From Micromonospora citrea (lineage in GTDB: Bacteria; Actinomycetota; Actinomycetes; Mycobacteriales; Micromonosporaceae), in the NCBI RefSeq assembly GCF_900090315.1, contig NZ_FMHZ01000002.1, positions 62,001 to 126,000 on the forward strand: a stretch of DNA of 64,000 nt, given 5' to 3'. The translations under genes were made by a program, and so were the position numbers. Below are positions 29,921 through 38,694 of the stretch, in pieces. Every line of letters begins with the position of its first letter. The first letter of the stretch is position 1. The notes beneath the pieces were generated by a model. That model had not been told where the DNA came from. It made no database searches and worked only from the letters and a program-made list of their open reading frames with translations.

Positions 29921-31141
29921 GTGGCCGACGCAGGGCTCATCCAGGACGACGAGCGGTTACGCCGCATCGAGGCGGTGACGGACGCGGCGCTGTCCCGCCT
30001 CGACGCGGCCGACCTGTTCGACGAGCTGCTCGACCGCGTCCGGGACCTGCTCGCGGTCGACACCGCGGCCATCCTCCTGCTCGACGCGCCCACCCAGCAG
30101 CTCGTGGCCACCGCGGCCAAGGGCCTCGAGGAGGAGGTCCGGCAGGGCTTCCGGCTCGCCGTCGGGCGCGGGTTCGCCGGTCGGGTCGCCCTGACCGGGC
30201 AGCCGGTGGTCATCGAGGACGTCACCCCGGACGCGGTGGCCAACCCCCTGCTCCTGACGATGGGCCTGCGCTCGCTGCTCGGCGTGCCGATGTTCGCCCA
30301 GGACCGGCTCATCGGCGTGCTGCACGTCGGCACGCTGCGTCCGCGCCACTTCACCCCCGACGACGTCCGCCTGCTGGAGCTGGTCGCCGACCGGGCCAGC
30401 CTCGCCAACGCCGCGCGGTCGAACAACCTGGACCACACCGCCGCCCTCGCCCTGCAACGCAGCCTGCTGCCGGCCCAACTGCCCGACGTGCCCGGACTCG
30501 ACCTCGCCGCCCGGTACGTGCCCGGTCACGTCACCGGAGTCGGCGGCGACTGGTACGACGTGTTCACCCTGCCGTCCGGCTGGCTGGGGCTGGTCATCGG
30601 CGACGTGTCGGGGCACGGCCTGCAGTCCGCCGTGGTGATGGGACGGGTCCGCAGCGCCCTGCGCGCCTACGCGCTGGTCTGCGACGAGCCGGCGGAGGCG
30701 TTGGCGATGCTGGACCGCAAGGTCTCGTACTTCGAGGCGGGCAGCCTGACCACGGCGCTCTACGCCATGATCTCCCCCGACCGGACCACCGTCCGGATCT
30801 CCACCGCCGGTCACCTGCCGCCCGTCCTCGCCGTCCCGGGCCACCGGGGCGCCCTGGTCCCGGTACCCGTCGACCCGCCGCTGGGCACGGGTCCCCCGCC
30901 GCCCGCCCGGCGCCAGAGCGTGGTGGACCTGCCCCCGGGGGCCGTCCTGGTCTGCTTCACCGACGGGCTCGTCGAGCGCCGCCGCGAGGTCATCGACGTC
31001 GGCGTCGAGCAGCTCGTCGGGGTGGTCCAGCCGGCGCCCGCCGAGCAGGTCTGCGCGACCGTCATGGCGGCTCTCGGCACCGACCAGCCGACCGACGACA
31101 TCGCCGTGCTGGTCGTCGGTCGCCGGCCGCCCCGGGGCTGA
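29921..31141 (+). CDS. GAF-domain PP2C/SpoIIE phosphatase (anti-anti-sigma type)
   Basis: 406 aa. A GAF sensor domain (about 15-165: LAVDTAAILLL, RGFAGRVALTGQPVVIEDV) is followed by a SpoIIE-type PP2C phosphatase (about 185-400). Metal-binding Asp lie in GGDWYDVF, GDVSGHG, LVCFTDGLVE and TDDIAVLVV. Such proteins dephosphorylate anti-sigma-factor antagonists to release stress sigma factors. The GAF ligand and partner proteins are unknown; no anti-sigma gene is adjacent. GTG start with weak upstream signal. Confidence 0.9.
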   Translation: MADAGLIQDDERLRRIEAVTDAALSRLDAADLFDELLDRVRDLLAVDTAAILLLDAPTQQLVATAAKGLEEEVRQGFRLAVGRGFAGRVALTGQPVVIEDVTPDAVANPLLLTMGLRSLLGVPMFAQDRLIGVLHVGTLRPRHFTPDDVRLLELVADRASLANAARSNNLDHTAALALQRSLLPAQLPDVPGLDLAARYVPGHVTGVGGDWYDVFTLPSGWLGLVIGDVSGHGLQSAVVMGRVRSALRAYALVCDEPAEALAMLDRKVSYFEAGSLTTALYAMISPDRTTVRISTAGHLPPVLAVPGHRGALVPVPVDPPLGTGPPPPARRQSVVDLPPGAVLVCFTDGLVERRREVIDVGVEQLVGVVQPAPAEQVCATVMAALGTDQPTDDIAVLVVGRRPPRG

Positions 31142-31154
31142 ACCGCCGGCGGCA

Positions 31155-31242
31155 CGGACGCGACGACACCGGCACCCCGGACGACGACGGCGCGAGCACC
31201 GCCGGAGCCGGCACCACCGGACGCGACGACACCGGCACCCCG
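31155..31242. repeat. 25-bp direct repeat, two copies 63 bp apart
   Basis: Identical 25-base copies, each beginning CGGACGCGACGACACCGGCA, at 31155-31179 and 31218-31242, with a partial third (CGCCGGACGCGACGGC) near 31272. Located between the phosphatase stop and the glutamate-synthase-like gene. The 63-bp period is a multiple of three, but no gene with a start signal reads through. Confidence 0.7.
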
Positions 31243-31403
31243 ACGCGGCGAGCCGGGCGGCCGGATGCGGCACCGCCGGACGCGACGGCTCCGGTCGCGG
31301 TGGCCGCGAACGGGGTGGCCTGGGAGCCGTCCCGGGCGCCCACCGCGACGCCGGAGCGCCCGAGCCCGTTTGGCGGGCGACGATCGCGGAAAGAGTGGCG
31401 GGC

Positions 31404-32978
31404 ATGAAGTGGGCCAGCCGAGCCGTACCCGCCGCCGTCGCCGCCGTCGCCGCCCTCGCCGCGCGCGACCTGATCCAGCGTGACCACGCGTTGCTGCGCA
31501 ACTTCCCGGTCCTCGGGCGGGCCCGCTACCTGCTCGAGTCGATCGGGCCGGAGCTGCGCCAGTACATCGTCGCGGGCAACAACGAGGAGCGACCTTTCAC
31601 CCGCGACCAGCGCCGCTGGGTGTACGCGTCGGCGAAGCAGCAGAACAACTACTTCGGCTTCGGCACCGACAACGACATCGAGTTCACGCCCGGGTATCCG
31701 ATCATCAAGCACCGCACCTTCGGGCGGACCGTCCCGCCGTCGACGCCCGGGGCCGGGCACGACGTGCGGCTGCCGTGCGCCAAGGTGCTGGGCGCCGCCC
31801 GGGGCCGCGCGCACGCGTTCCGGCCCGAGTCGGTGGTGAACATCTCCGGGATGAGCTTCGGTTCGTTGTCCGGCAACGCCGTCGAGGCGCTCAACCGGGG
31901 CGCCGCCCTGGCCGGCTGCCTTCAGAACACCGGCGAGGGCGGGCTGTCGCCGTACCACCGCAGGGGTGGTGAGCTGGTCTTCCAGATCGGCACCGCGTAC
32001 TTCGGTTGCCGCGACGAGCACGGCCGGTTCAGCCTCCAGCGGCTCAAGGACCTCGTCGCCGGCGCGCCGGTACGGGCGCTGGAGATCAAACTCAGCCAGG
32101 GCGCGAAGCCCAGCCTGGGGGGCCTGCTGCCGGCGGCCAAGGTCTCCGCCGAGATCGCCGCGACCCGGGGCGTCCCGCAGGGGCGCGACTGCGTCAGCCC
32201 GTCCCGGCACGCCGAGTTCTCCGACTGCGACAGCCTCCTCGACTGGGTGGAACTGCTCGCCGCCGAGACCGGCCTGCCGGTGGGCATCAAGTCGGCGGTG
32301 GGCGACCTCGGCTTCTGGGAGGAGCTGACCACCCTGATGCGCGACACGGGGCGCGGGGTCGACTTCGTCACCGTCGACGGCGGCGAGGGCGGCACCGGCG
32401 CCGCGCCGCTGATCTTCACGGACTCGGTGTCGCTGCCGTTCCAACAGGGCTTCGCCCGCGTCCACAAGGTCTTCGCCGAGCGCGACCTGCACGAGCGGGT
32501 GGTCTTCGTCGGCGCCGGCAAGCTCGGCCTGCCCGACAACGCCGTGGTGGCGTTCACGCTCGGCTGCGACATGGTCAACGTCGGCCGGGAGGCGATGCTC
32601 GCCATCGGCTGCATCCAGGCCCAGAAGTGCCACACCGACGCCTGCCCCACGGGCGTCGCCACCCAGAACCCGTGGCTCGCCCGGGGCGTGGACCCGGCCT
32701 CGAAGGCGGTCCGCGCGGCCAACTACATCAGGACCCTGCGCCGGGACCTGGTCAAGGTCGCCGAGGCGTGCGGCGTCGAGCACCCGGGCCTCATCGACAC
32801 CGACGCGATCGAGGTCCTCGACGGCCGGACCGCCTCCCGCCCCCTGCACGAGGTCTACGGCTACCGCCCCGGCTGGGGCCTGCCGTCCGTCGCCGACCGG
32901 GAGGAGATCGCCCGGCTGATGACGGCGGAGGCTCCGCAGGGCGGCAGCGCCCCGCCCTCCCCGACCGCGATGCCCTGA
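31404..32978 (+). CDS. FMN-binding glutamate synthase family protein
   Basis: About 524 aa, GltS_FMN-domain protein without the amidotransferase domain. An N-terminal hydrophobic segment (WASRAVPAAVAAVAALAARD) may anchor it. The barrel holds VNISGMSFGSLSGNAVEALN, NTGEGGLSPYH, the FMN phosphate loop VDGGEGGTGAAP, and the cluster-type Cys motif CIQAQKCHTDACPTGVATQN. Ammonia-dependent glutamate synthesis is the family's nominal activity, but many stand-alone members have unknown substrates. ATG at 31404 and GTG at 31395 are both possible. Confidence 0.88.
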   Translation: MKWASRAVPAAVAAVAALAARDLIQRDHALLRNFPVLGRARYLLESIGPELRQYIVAGNNEERPFTRDQRRWVYASAKQQNNYFGFGTDNDIEFTPGYPIIKHRTFGRTVPPSTPGAGHDVRLPCAKVLGAARGRAHAFRPESVVNISGMSFGSLSGNAVEALNRGAALAGCLQNTGEGGLSPYHRRGGELVFQIGTAYFGCRDEHGRFSLQRLKDLVAGAPVRALEIKLSQGAKPSLGGLLPAAKVSAEIAATRGVPQGRDCVSPSRHAEFSDCDSLLDWVELLAAETGLPVGIKSAVGDLGFWEELTTLMRDTGRGVDFVTVDGGEGGTGAAPLIFTDSVSLPFQQGFARVHKVFAERDLHERVVFVGAGKLGLPDNAVVAFTLGCDMVNVGREAMLAIGCIQAQKCHTDACPTGVATQNPWLARGVDPASKAVRAANYIRTLRRDLVKVAEACGVEHPGLIDTDAIEVLDGRTASRPLHEVYGYRPGWGLPSVADREEIARLMTAEAPQGGSAPPSPTAMP

Positions 32979-33033
32979 CCGTCCGGCCCGCCCACCCGCA
33001 GGACGGGGGCGCGCGGGCGGACAGGCGGACGAG

Positions 33034-33075
33034 CGGGCGGGCGGGCGGGCTGGCTGGCTGGCTGGCTGGCTGGTG
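33034..33075. repeat. Tetranucleotide microsatellite (GGGC)n-(TGGC)n
   Basis: About four GGGC units run directly into about six CTGG/TGGC units, between the glutamate-synthase-like gene and the acetyltransferase gene. A slippage-prone tract 44 nt before the next start codon. Confidence 0.7.
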
Positions 33076-33118
33076 ATATTCGCGCGCGCCTGCGGCCCGC
33101 CGCGCCTATGGTGGCGCG

Positions 33119-33643
33119 ATGCTGATCAGACGCGAGACCCCCGCCGACATCGACGCCGTCCGGGCCGTGCACCTCGCGGCCTTCGCCGACCCCGACAAGC
33201 CCGACGCCGTACCGGTCGAGGCCGGGCTGGTGGACGAGCTGCGGGCGGACGCCGGATGGCTGCCCGCCCTCTCCCTCGTCGCCGTCGACGACGACGGGCA
33301 GGTCGTCGGGCACGTGGTGTGCACCCGGGGCCGGGTGGACGGCGAACCGGTCGCGCTGGGGCTCGGCCCGCTCGCCGTGCTGCCGGCCTGGCAGCGGCGC
33401 GGCACCGGCTCCGCGCTGATGCACGCGGTGCTCGGCGCGGCCGACGCGCTCGACGAGCCCCTGGTGGTGCTGCTCGGTCACCCCGGGTACTACCCCCGCT
33501 TCGGGTTCCGCCCCGCCGTCGACCTCGGCGTCACCCCGCCGCAGCCGTGGGGGCCGCAGTACTTCATGGCGCGCCCGCTGAGCGCCTGGCGGCCGTCGAT
33601 CCGGGGCGGGTTCACCTACGCGAAGCCGTTCGACGACCTGTAG
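33119..33643 (+). CDS. GNAT family N-acetyltransferase
   Basis: 174 aa. Acetyl-CoA-binding motif A reads [20 protein letters not shown], followed by [16 protein letters not shown], the YjhR/predicted-N-acetyltransferase pattern. It transfers an acetyl group to an unknown amine. No good ribosome site; the ATG is close to a TATGGTGGCG stretch and may be read from a very short leader. Confidence 0.9.
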   Translation: MLIRRETPADIDAVRAVHLAAFADPDKPDAVPVEAGLVDELRADAGWLPALSLVAVDDDGQVVGHVVCTRGRVDGEPVALGLGPLAVLPAWQRRGTGSALMHAVLGAADALDEPLVVLLGHPGYYPRFGFRPAVDLGVTPPQPWGPQYFMARPLSAWRPSIRGGFTYAKPFDDL

Positions 33644-33694
33644 GTAACGCCGGCGTACCTTCCCCGCGCGTCGCCCGTCCGGCATCATCGGACG

Positions 33695-34060
33695 ATGGGA
33701 GAGGTACTGCCGATGCCGAGGCTCGGTGACCTGTTCACCGACACCCGCGGCGGCGGCGACCGGACGATGCGGGTCAGCTGGCACCCGGAGCGGGATGCCG
33801 TGGTGCTGTCCCTCTGGGCGGGCACGGTCTGCCGGGGATCCTTCCGGATGGCCGTCGACGACCTGCCGCGGCTGCTGTCGCTGCTCGCGGAGATCACCAC
33901 GGTCGCCGCGCCGCCGGCGTGCTCCGCCCCGGGCGGGCCGCCCGCGCCGGACGCCGCCGCCGGCCCGTCGGCGGCGTCACCGGGCGAGCAGACCGGCGAG
34001 ATCAGGGGGCCCGCCGGCCACCGGCTGCTGCCGATCGTCCCGGCTCCGCGCGTCGCCTGA
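33695..34060 (+). CDS. Hypothetical protein, conserved-looking
   Basis: 121 aa. The first about 70 residues look like a small folded domain (TMRVSWHPERDAVVLSLWAG, CRGSFRMAVDDLPRLLSLL). The rest is a low-complexity Ala/Pro/Gly tail. The pattern resembles short actinomycete proteins of unknown function. Start is ATG at 33695, or ATG at 33713 giving MPRLGDLFTD. Confidence 0.55.
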   Translation: MGEVLPMPRLGDLFTDTRGGGDRTMRVSWHPERDAVVLSLWAGTVCRGSFRMAVDDLPRLLSLLAEITTVAAPPACSAPGGPPAPDAAAGPSAASPGEQTGEIRGPAGHRLLPIVPAPRVA

Positions 34061-34170
34061 GACGTACGACCGGCGGCGGCACCGGTTTCCGTACGCCCGC
34101 CGGCCGGAGCCGCCACGCGCTCCGGATCCGACCTTCGGGCAGGTCAGTGCCGCTGACGCGAGGTTCCATG

Positions 34171-34184
34171 CGAACATGTGTTCG
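34171..34184. promoter_or_regulatory. LexA (SOS) box over the dinB start
   Basis: CGAACATGTGTTCG: perfect CGAAC/GTTCG arms with an ATGT core, fitting the actinobacterial SOS box CGAAC-RNRY-GTTYG. It overlaps the GTG start at 34178, so LexA binding would block transcription at or across the start codon. Confidence 0.75.
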
Positions 34185-35371
34185 TGTCGCGTGAGGCCCA
34201 CATCCTGCACGCCGACCTGGACGCGTTCTACGCGTCGGTCGAGCAGCGCGACGACGCGCGACTACGCGGCCGGCCGGTGATCGTCGGCGGCGGCGTGGTC
34301 CTGGCGTGCAGCTACGAGGCGAAGGCCCGGGGCGTACGCAGCGCGATGGGCGGTCGGCAGGCCCGCCGGCTCTGCCCGGAGGCGGTCGTCGTACCGCCGA
34401 GGATGGCGGCCTACACGGCGGCCAGCCGCGCGGTGTTCGAGATCTTCCGGCAGACGACCCCGGTCGTCGAGGGCCTCTCCATCGACGAGGCGTTCCTCGA
34501 CGTGGGCGGGCTGCGGCGGCTGGTCGGGCCGCCCGTCGGCATCGCCACGCGGCTGCGCCGGGAGGTGCGCGCGCGGGTCGGCCTGCCGATCACCGTGGGG
34601 GTGGCCCGCACGAAGTTCCTCGCCAAGGTGGCCAGCGGCGTCGCCAAGCCCGACGGCCTGCTGGTCGTCCCGCCCGACGAGGAGCTGGCCTTCCTGCACC
34701 CGTTGCCGGTCGAGCGGCTGTGGGGCGTCGGCCCGGTGACGGCGGCGAAGCTGCGGGAGCGGGGCGTGCGTACGGTCGGGCAGGTCGCCCGCCTCGGCGA
34801 GGCCACGCTGGTCTCGCTGCTCGGCGCGGGCGCCGGCCGGCACCTGCACGCCCTGGCGCACAACCGTGACCCCCGGCCGGTGCAGGTCGGCCGCCGACGC
34901 GGGTCGATGGGCGCGCAGCACGCCCTCGGCGGCGACCGGCACTCCCCCGCGGAGCTGGAGGCGATCCTCGCCGGCCTGGTGGACCGGGTGACCCGGCGGA
35001 TGCGCGCGGCGTCGAGGTCCGGGCGGACGGTGACGCTGCGGCTGCGGTTCGGCGACTACACCCGCGCCACCCGCGCCCGCACGTTGGCCAAGGCGACCGC
35101 GGACACCACCCCGCTGCTCGGCGCGGCCCGGGCGCTGCTGCGGGCGGCGCTGCCGGAGATCGAGCGGCGCGGCGTGACGCTGGTCGGCGTGTCGGTGGGC
35201 AACCTGGACGACTCCCCCGTGCAGCCGCCGCTGCCGTTCGACCGCGATCCGGGGGCGGACCTGGACGCCGCGGTGGACGCGGTCCGCGACCGGTTCGGGT
35301 CGACGGCGCTCACCCGGGCGGTGCTGCTGGGCCGCCAGCCGAGCCTGGAGATGCCGCTGCTGCCGGACTGA
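34178..35371 (+). CDS. dinB: DNA polymerase IV (Y family, DinB)
   Basis: 397 aa translesion polymerase. Catalytic motifs: ILHADLDAFYASVEQ (first Asp), the YEAKARGVRSAM finger region and SIDEAFLDVGG (Asp-Glu pair). The HhH thumb is GVGPVTAAKLRERGV, followed by a little-finger domain. The C-terminal segment QPPLPFDRDP resembles the beta-clamp-binding QxxLPF motif. Start GTG 34178; GTG 34184 is an alternative. The LexA box across the start implies DNA-damage induction. Confidence 0.93.
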   Translation: MFVSREAHILHADLDAFYASVEQRDDARLRGRPVIVGGGVVLACSYEAKARGVRSAMGGRQARRLCPEAVVVPPRMAAYTAASRAVFEIFRQTTPVVEGLSIDEAFLDVGGLRRLVGPPVGIATRLRREVRARVGLPITVGVARTKFLAKVASGVAKPDGLLVVPPDEELAFLHPLPVERLWGVGPVTAAKLRERGVRTVGQVARLGEATLVSLLGAGAGRHLHALAHNRDPRPVQVGRRRGSMGAQHALGGDRHSPAELEAILAGLVDRVTRRMRAASRSGRTVTLRLRFGDYTRATRARTLAKATADTTPLLGAARALLRAALPEIERRGVTLVGVSVGNLDDSPVQPPLPFDRDPGADLDAAVDAVRDRFGSTALTRAVLLGRQPSLEMPLLPD

Positions 35372-35388
35372 GCGCCGGCGCGGGGCGG

Positions 35389-35577
35389 TCACCGGACCAC
35401 CGGGCACACCCGACGAGGCCGGGCCTTGTCCCTGGCGAAGTCGCGGGCCACCCCCATCAGCTCGACCAGGCCGTTGGCGAACTCCATCGTCTCGTGGTGC
35501 GCCCTCGTCCACTCGGGTTGGAACGAGGTGCCGACCTCGGAGTTCCAGGCGTAGACGCCGTACCGGTACCAGCGCAT
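35389..35577 (-). CDS. Short hypothetical protein or gene remnant
   Basis: 62 codons reading MRWYRYGVYAWNSEVGTSFQ and on to RRVCPVVR, with more protein-like composition (aromatics, acidic residues) than the Arg-rich frames around it. The ribosome site is poor. It may be a real small gene or the broken end of an older one. Family not recognised. Confidence 0.35.
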   Translation of the reverse strand: MRWYRYGVYAWNSEVGTSFQPEWTRAHHETMEFANGLVELMGVARDFARDKARPRRVCPVVR

Positions 35578-35762
35578 CACCGGAGTTGCCGGCCGCCGAG
35601 CAGCGCACGTCGGAGATGAGGCCGGGCACCCCTCTGTCAATCCCCTCCGCGCTGCCGTGCCCCGGCACAGTCCCCCGGAGGGTCGGCCCGGCGCCGAGGT
35701 TTGACGGGTGCGGCGACTGGAGAATGGTGAGGGTCGCACCTGCGTACAAGGGGGGATCACTC

Positions 35763-36098
35763 GTGTCCGACGCCACCACCGACCGGTCCGATCGTCAGGA
35801 CGACCGTCCCGACGAGGTGACCGATCCGCTGCTGTGGAAGCTCGCCCTGGGCGTGGCCGACGCCCACGAGCCGGACGGGGACGGGGGCTGCCGCAACCTG
35901 CTCTGCGCGGGTCAGGCCTGGCCCTGTCCGGCGTGGAACAACGCGCAGCTCGCGCTGCGGATGGCCCGGACCGGCTCGACCCGGCCGTCCTCGGACGTCA
36001 CGGCCGGGCAGCCGGACGGCCACGGCGGGCGCACCGGCCTGCCCGAGGTGGCGGCCCGCCGCAACCGGCCGGTCCCGCCGCGGGCGTCGGCGGCGTAG
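35763..36098 (+). CDS. Hypothetical protein
   Basis: 111 aa, GTG start after a GGGGGGA ribosome site. The central part, DPLLWKLALGVADAHEPDGD followed by CRNLLCAGQAWPCPAWNNAQ, has three closely spaced Cys and looks conserved. The ends are polar and disordered. No known domain seen; a small metal- or disulfide-containing protein is possible. Confidence 0.6.
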   Translation: MSDATTDRSDRQDDRPDEVTDPLLWKLALGVADAHEPDGDGGCRNLLCAGQAWPCPAWNNAQLALRMARTGSTRPSSDVTAGQPDGHGGRTGLPEVAARRNRPVPPRASAA

Positions 36099-36104
36099 CC
36101 GACC

Positions 36105-36524
36105 TCAGGGCCGCCCGACCGGCCCGGTCAGCTGCGCCGCGAGCTTTTTCGGAGCGAGCAGGCAGTAGCTCTCGGTGAGCAGCTCGCCGACCTCGGCCCA
36201 GTCGACGCCCTCGTCGAGCACCAGGCTGAGCACGTCGGCGCCCCAGTCCGCCTTGAAGAAGGGGTGGCCCCCGGCCACGAGCGCGTGCACCTCGTCGAGC
36301 GGCGCCCGGAAGGTCACGACGCAGGTCGGCTCGTCGGTCCCGGCAGCCCGCGCACGCGCCATCCGGTGCCCGGCGTCGACGGTGAACACGTGCGCGAAGG
36401 TCCGCTTGCGGATCCGCCAGCGCACGCCCACCCAGGCCGGCTCCTCGTAGCTCTCGGGCAGCTCGCGACAGATCGCCCGCAGGCGGTCGAGCAACTCGGG
36501 CGGCACGTCTCCGGGGGCGGTCAT
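36105..36524 (-). CDS. MmcQ/YjbR family protein
   Basis: 139 aa of the MmcQ/YjbR fold. It has RAICRELPESYEEPAWVGVR, then RKRTFAHVFTVDAG, HPFFKADWGADVLSLVLD and WAEVGELLTESYCLLAPKKL. These proteins bind DNA in some species but are of unclear function. It converges on the hypothetical gene at 35763 with only 6 bases between stops. Confidence 0.85.
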   Translation of the reverse strand: MTAPGDVPPELLDRLRAICRELPESYEEPAWVGVRWRIRKRTFAHVFTVDAGHRMARARAAGTDEPTCVVTFRAPLDEVHALVAGGHPFFKADWGADVLSLVLDEGVDWAEVGELLTESYCLLAPKKLAAQLTGPVGRP

Positions 36525-36576
36525 GCCCGGACCGTAGCCGCCCCCTCCGACACTCTCGCCCCCGCGCGACGGGCCG

Positions 36577-37254
36577 TCAGGCGAGGGTGGCGTCGGCCTC
36601 GTCCAGCCACCGTCGGTACCAACGGGCGAAGCCCAGACGCGTGCCGTCGGAGTCGCGCAGCGGCCGGAAGCCGGTGCCCTCGGCGGTGTCGTCGGCCCAC
36701 ATCTGGCCGCGTGCCGGGCCGGTGACCACCAGCGCCTCGCGCAACGCGCAGCCGAGATGGCACAGGTAGAGCAGCCCGATCGAGTGATCGGGGACGCAGA
36801 CCACCCTGTCGTGCAGTTGCCAGTAGGCGTCCTCGGCCTCGTTGAACGCCTCGACGGTGTCGTAGTCGTCCTCGTCGGGCGGCTCGGGCAGCGCGCCGGC
36901 CGGGTTGAACGCCCTGGTGTGTGGGAACGGCTGGTGCAGCGTGTCCCGGTCGGTGAGCTCGGCGCCGTCGCCCTCCCACGCCCAGCGCTCGTCCACCCTG
37001 CGCAGCGGGAACAGGCCGTAGGCCGGCCCGGCGCCGCCCCGGCCGGCGGTGAGCAGGAAGGAGCGGTACTCCTCGGGCAGCTCGACCCGCAGCTCCCCCT
37101 CCAACTCGGCCAGCTCCCCGGCGGACAGTGCCGGCTCCAGCGTCCACCGGTGCGCCTTGGCGCCGAACACCCTGCCGGCGTCGGGATGGGCGGAAAGCCG
37201 GGCGAGCCGCTCGCGTACATCGGACCAGTCGGTGTGCGTCACGGCCGGGACCAT
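36577..37254 (-). CDS. SMI1/KNR4-like domain protein
   Basis: 225 aa. The N-terminal part has the SMI1/KNR4 (SUKH) pattern: LSAGELAELEGELRVELPEE followed by YRSFLLTAGRGGAGPAYGLF. The later part is acidic and ends with an amphipathic helix RWYRRWLDEADATLA. SUKH proteins often act as immunity proteins against contact-dependent or polymorphic toxins. No toxin gene is adjacent, so a general function is equally possible. ATG 37254 or GTG 37242. Confidence 0.75.
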   Translation of the reverse strand: MVPAVTHTDWSDVRERLARLSAHPDAGRVFGAKAHRWTLEPALSAGELAELEGELRVELPEEYRSFLLTAGRGGAGPAYGLFPLRRVDERWAWEGDGAELTDRDTLHQPFPHTRAFNPAGALPEPPDEDDYDTVEAFNEAEDAYWQLHDRVVCVPDHSIGLLYLCHLGCALREALVVTGPARGQMWADDTAEGTGFRPLRDSDGTRLGFARWYRRWLDEADATLA

Positions 37255-37283
37255 ACCGGCGGGCGCCGACAGCGGACCGCGAC

Positions 37284-38045
37284 CTACAGCAGGTTGCGCC
37301 ACAGCAGGACCAGGCCGAAGATCGTCCCGAACGTGACGACCACCCGCCTGAGCAGGCGGCCGGGGAGCCTGCGCAGCAGCCGCGCTCCGACGTAGCCGCC
37401 GAGGACGGTCGCCGGGACCAGGATCCCCGCGCCCCTCCAGTCGATGTCGCCGAAGACCACGTAGAGCACGACGGCCGTGAACGAGATGACCGCCGACAAC
37501 AGGTTCTTGAGGGCTACCGTCCGGGTGAGCGGCTCGTGCTGGACCAGGGCCAGGGTGGCCACCAGGACGATGCCGAATCCCGCGCCGATGTAGCCGCCGT
37601 AGACGCCGCCCAGGGCGACCAACGTCTGCAGCGTGGCGGGGTGGTCCCGTCGGCGGCGCAGGGCGGTGCGCCGCACGATCTCGCCGATGCGCTCCTGCAG
37701 GCCGAGGACGGCGGAGGCGGCGAGCACCAGGAACGGGACGATCACGTCGAAGACGCGGTTGGGTGTCACCAGCAACAGGACCGACCCGGCGACGCCGCCG
37801 AGCAGGGCGGCGGGCAGGACCCGCCGGACGTCGCCCCGCGGCGGCAGGTCCCGGTACCCCCCGACGACACTGGCCACGTTCCCCGGGAAGACGGCGACCG
37901 TGCTGGTCAGCTTCGCCGTCAGCGGCGGAATGCCGGCGGCCATCAGTGCCGAGAAGGCGATCAGGGAACCGCCGCCCGCCACCGCGTTGAAGGCGCCCGT
38001 GGCGACACCTGCGGCGAAGAGCAGCGCTGCCTGGATGGGATCCAT
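37284..38045 (-). CDS. Sulfite exporter TauE/SafE family protein
   Basis: 253 aa with about eight hydrophobic helices. The signature begins LFAAGVATGAFNAVAGGGSL and continues TSTVAVFPGNVASVVGGY, with a second half-repeat GVYGGYIGAGFGIVL. Probable anion transporter (sulfite, sulfoacetate or related). The Arg-rich loop between halves is cytoplasmic. Alone in its transcription unit, or read into the SMI1-like gene 29 nt downstream. Confidence 0.88.
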   Translation of the reverse strand: MDPIQAALLFAAGVATGAFNAVAGGGSLIAFSALMAAGIPPLTAKLTSTVAVFPGNVASVVGGYRDLPPRGDVRRVLPAALLGGVAGSVLLLVTPNRVFDVIVPFLVLAASAVLGLQERIGEIVRRTALRRRRDHPATLQTLVALGGVYGGYIGAGFGIVLVATLALVQHEPLTRTVALKNLLSAVISFTAVVLYVVFGDIDWRGAGILVPATVLGGYVGARLLRRLPGRLLRRVVVTFGTIFGLVLLWRNLL

Positions 38046-38170
38046 CGACTCCCAGGCTAGCGGCGGACCGCCTTCCGGTGGCGGGCCTTCCCGTCAGGCC
38101 GGGACGCGCGCGGAGCAGGGCGGGATCCAGGCGGAGCAGGGCGGGCCGGGACGCGCGGAGCGCGACGGGC

Positions 38171-38248
38171 CGGGAGCCGGGCGGAGCGCGGCGGGCCGGG
38201 AGCCGGGCGGAGCGCGGCGGGCCGGGAGCCGGGCGGAGCGCGGCGGGC
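38171..38248. repeat. 26-bp tandem repeat, three perfect copies
   Basis: A 26-base unit beginning CGGGAGCCGGGCGGAGCGCG is repeated at 38171-38196, 38197-38222 and 38223-38248. Degenerate forms (GGCGGAGCAGGGCGGG, GACGCGCGGAGCGCGAC) run upstream from about 38098. It fills the gap between the divergent TauE-like and SCP2-like genes. Confidence 0.85.
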
Positions 38249-38322
38249 CGGCGAAGTTCACCTCTTCCGGGTGAGGCGGAAACCGCGGTACGCGGGGATG
38301 GTGGTCCTGAGGAGGATCGCGA

Positions 38323-38694
38323 ATGACGGACGTCACCCAGGAGTTCTTCCACAGTCTCGCGCGGCGGGGGCACGACCGCCGCCTGACTGCGATCGACGAG
38401 GGCAGTGTCCGGTTCGACATAGCGCGGGACGGCCGGGTCGACCACTGGCTCGTCACCATCGCGAAGGGCGACGTCACGGTCACCGAACAGGCGACGGGCG
38501 GCGACGCGGTCGTGCGGGCTGACCGGGCGGTCTTCGACCGGATCGCCAGCGGGCGGGCGTACTTCCTGACCACCGTCCTGCGCGGCGAGGCGGCCGTGGA
38601 GGGCAGCCCCCGGCTGTTCGCCACCGTCCGGCGGCTGTTCCCCCCGCCGCCCGCGTCGGGGACGGCACGCAGCCGAGGGGGTGACGATGGTTGA
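38323..38694 (+). CDS. SCP2 sterol-binding domain protein
   Basis: 123 aa, SCP-2-like fold: VRFDIARDGRVDHWLVTIAK, a VRADRAVFDRIASGR helix, and the AYFLTTVLRGEAAVEGSPRL lipid-pocket segment. It binds a hydrophobic ligand of unknown identity. Its stop overlaps the start of the debranching-enzyme gene by 8 nt, so the two are translated together. GGAGGA precedes the ATG. Confidence 0.82.
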   Translation: MTDVTQEFFHSLARRGHDRRLTAIDEGSVRFDIARDGRVDHWLVTIAKGDVTVTEQATGGDAVVRADRAVFDRIASGRAYFLTTVLRGEAAVEGSPRLFATVRRLFPPPPASGTARSRGGDDG

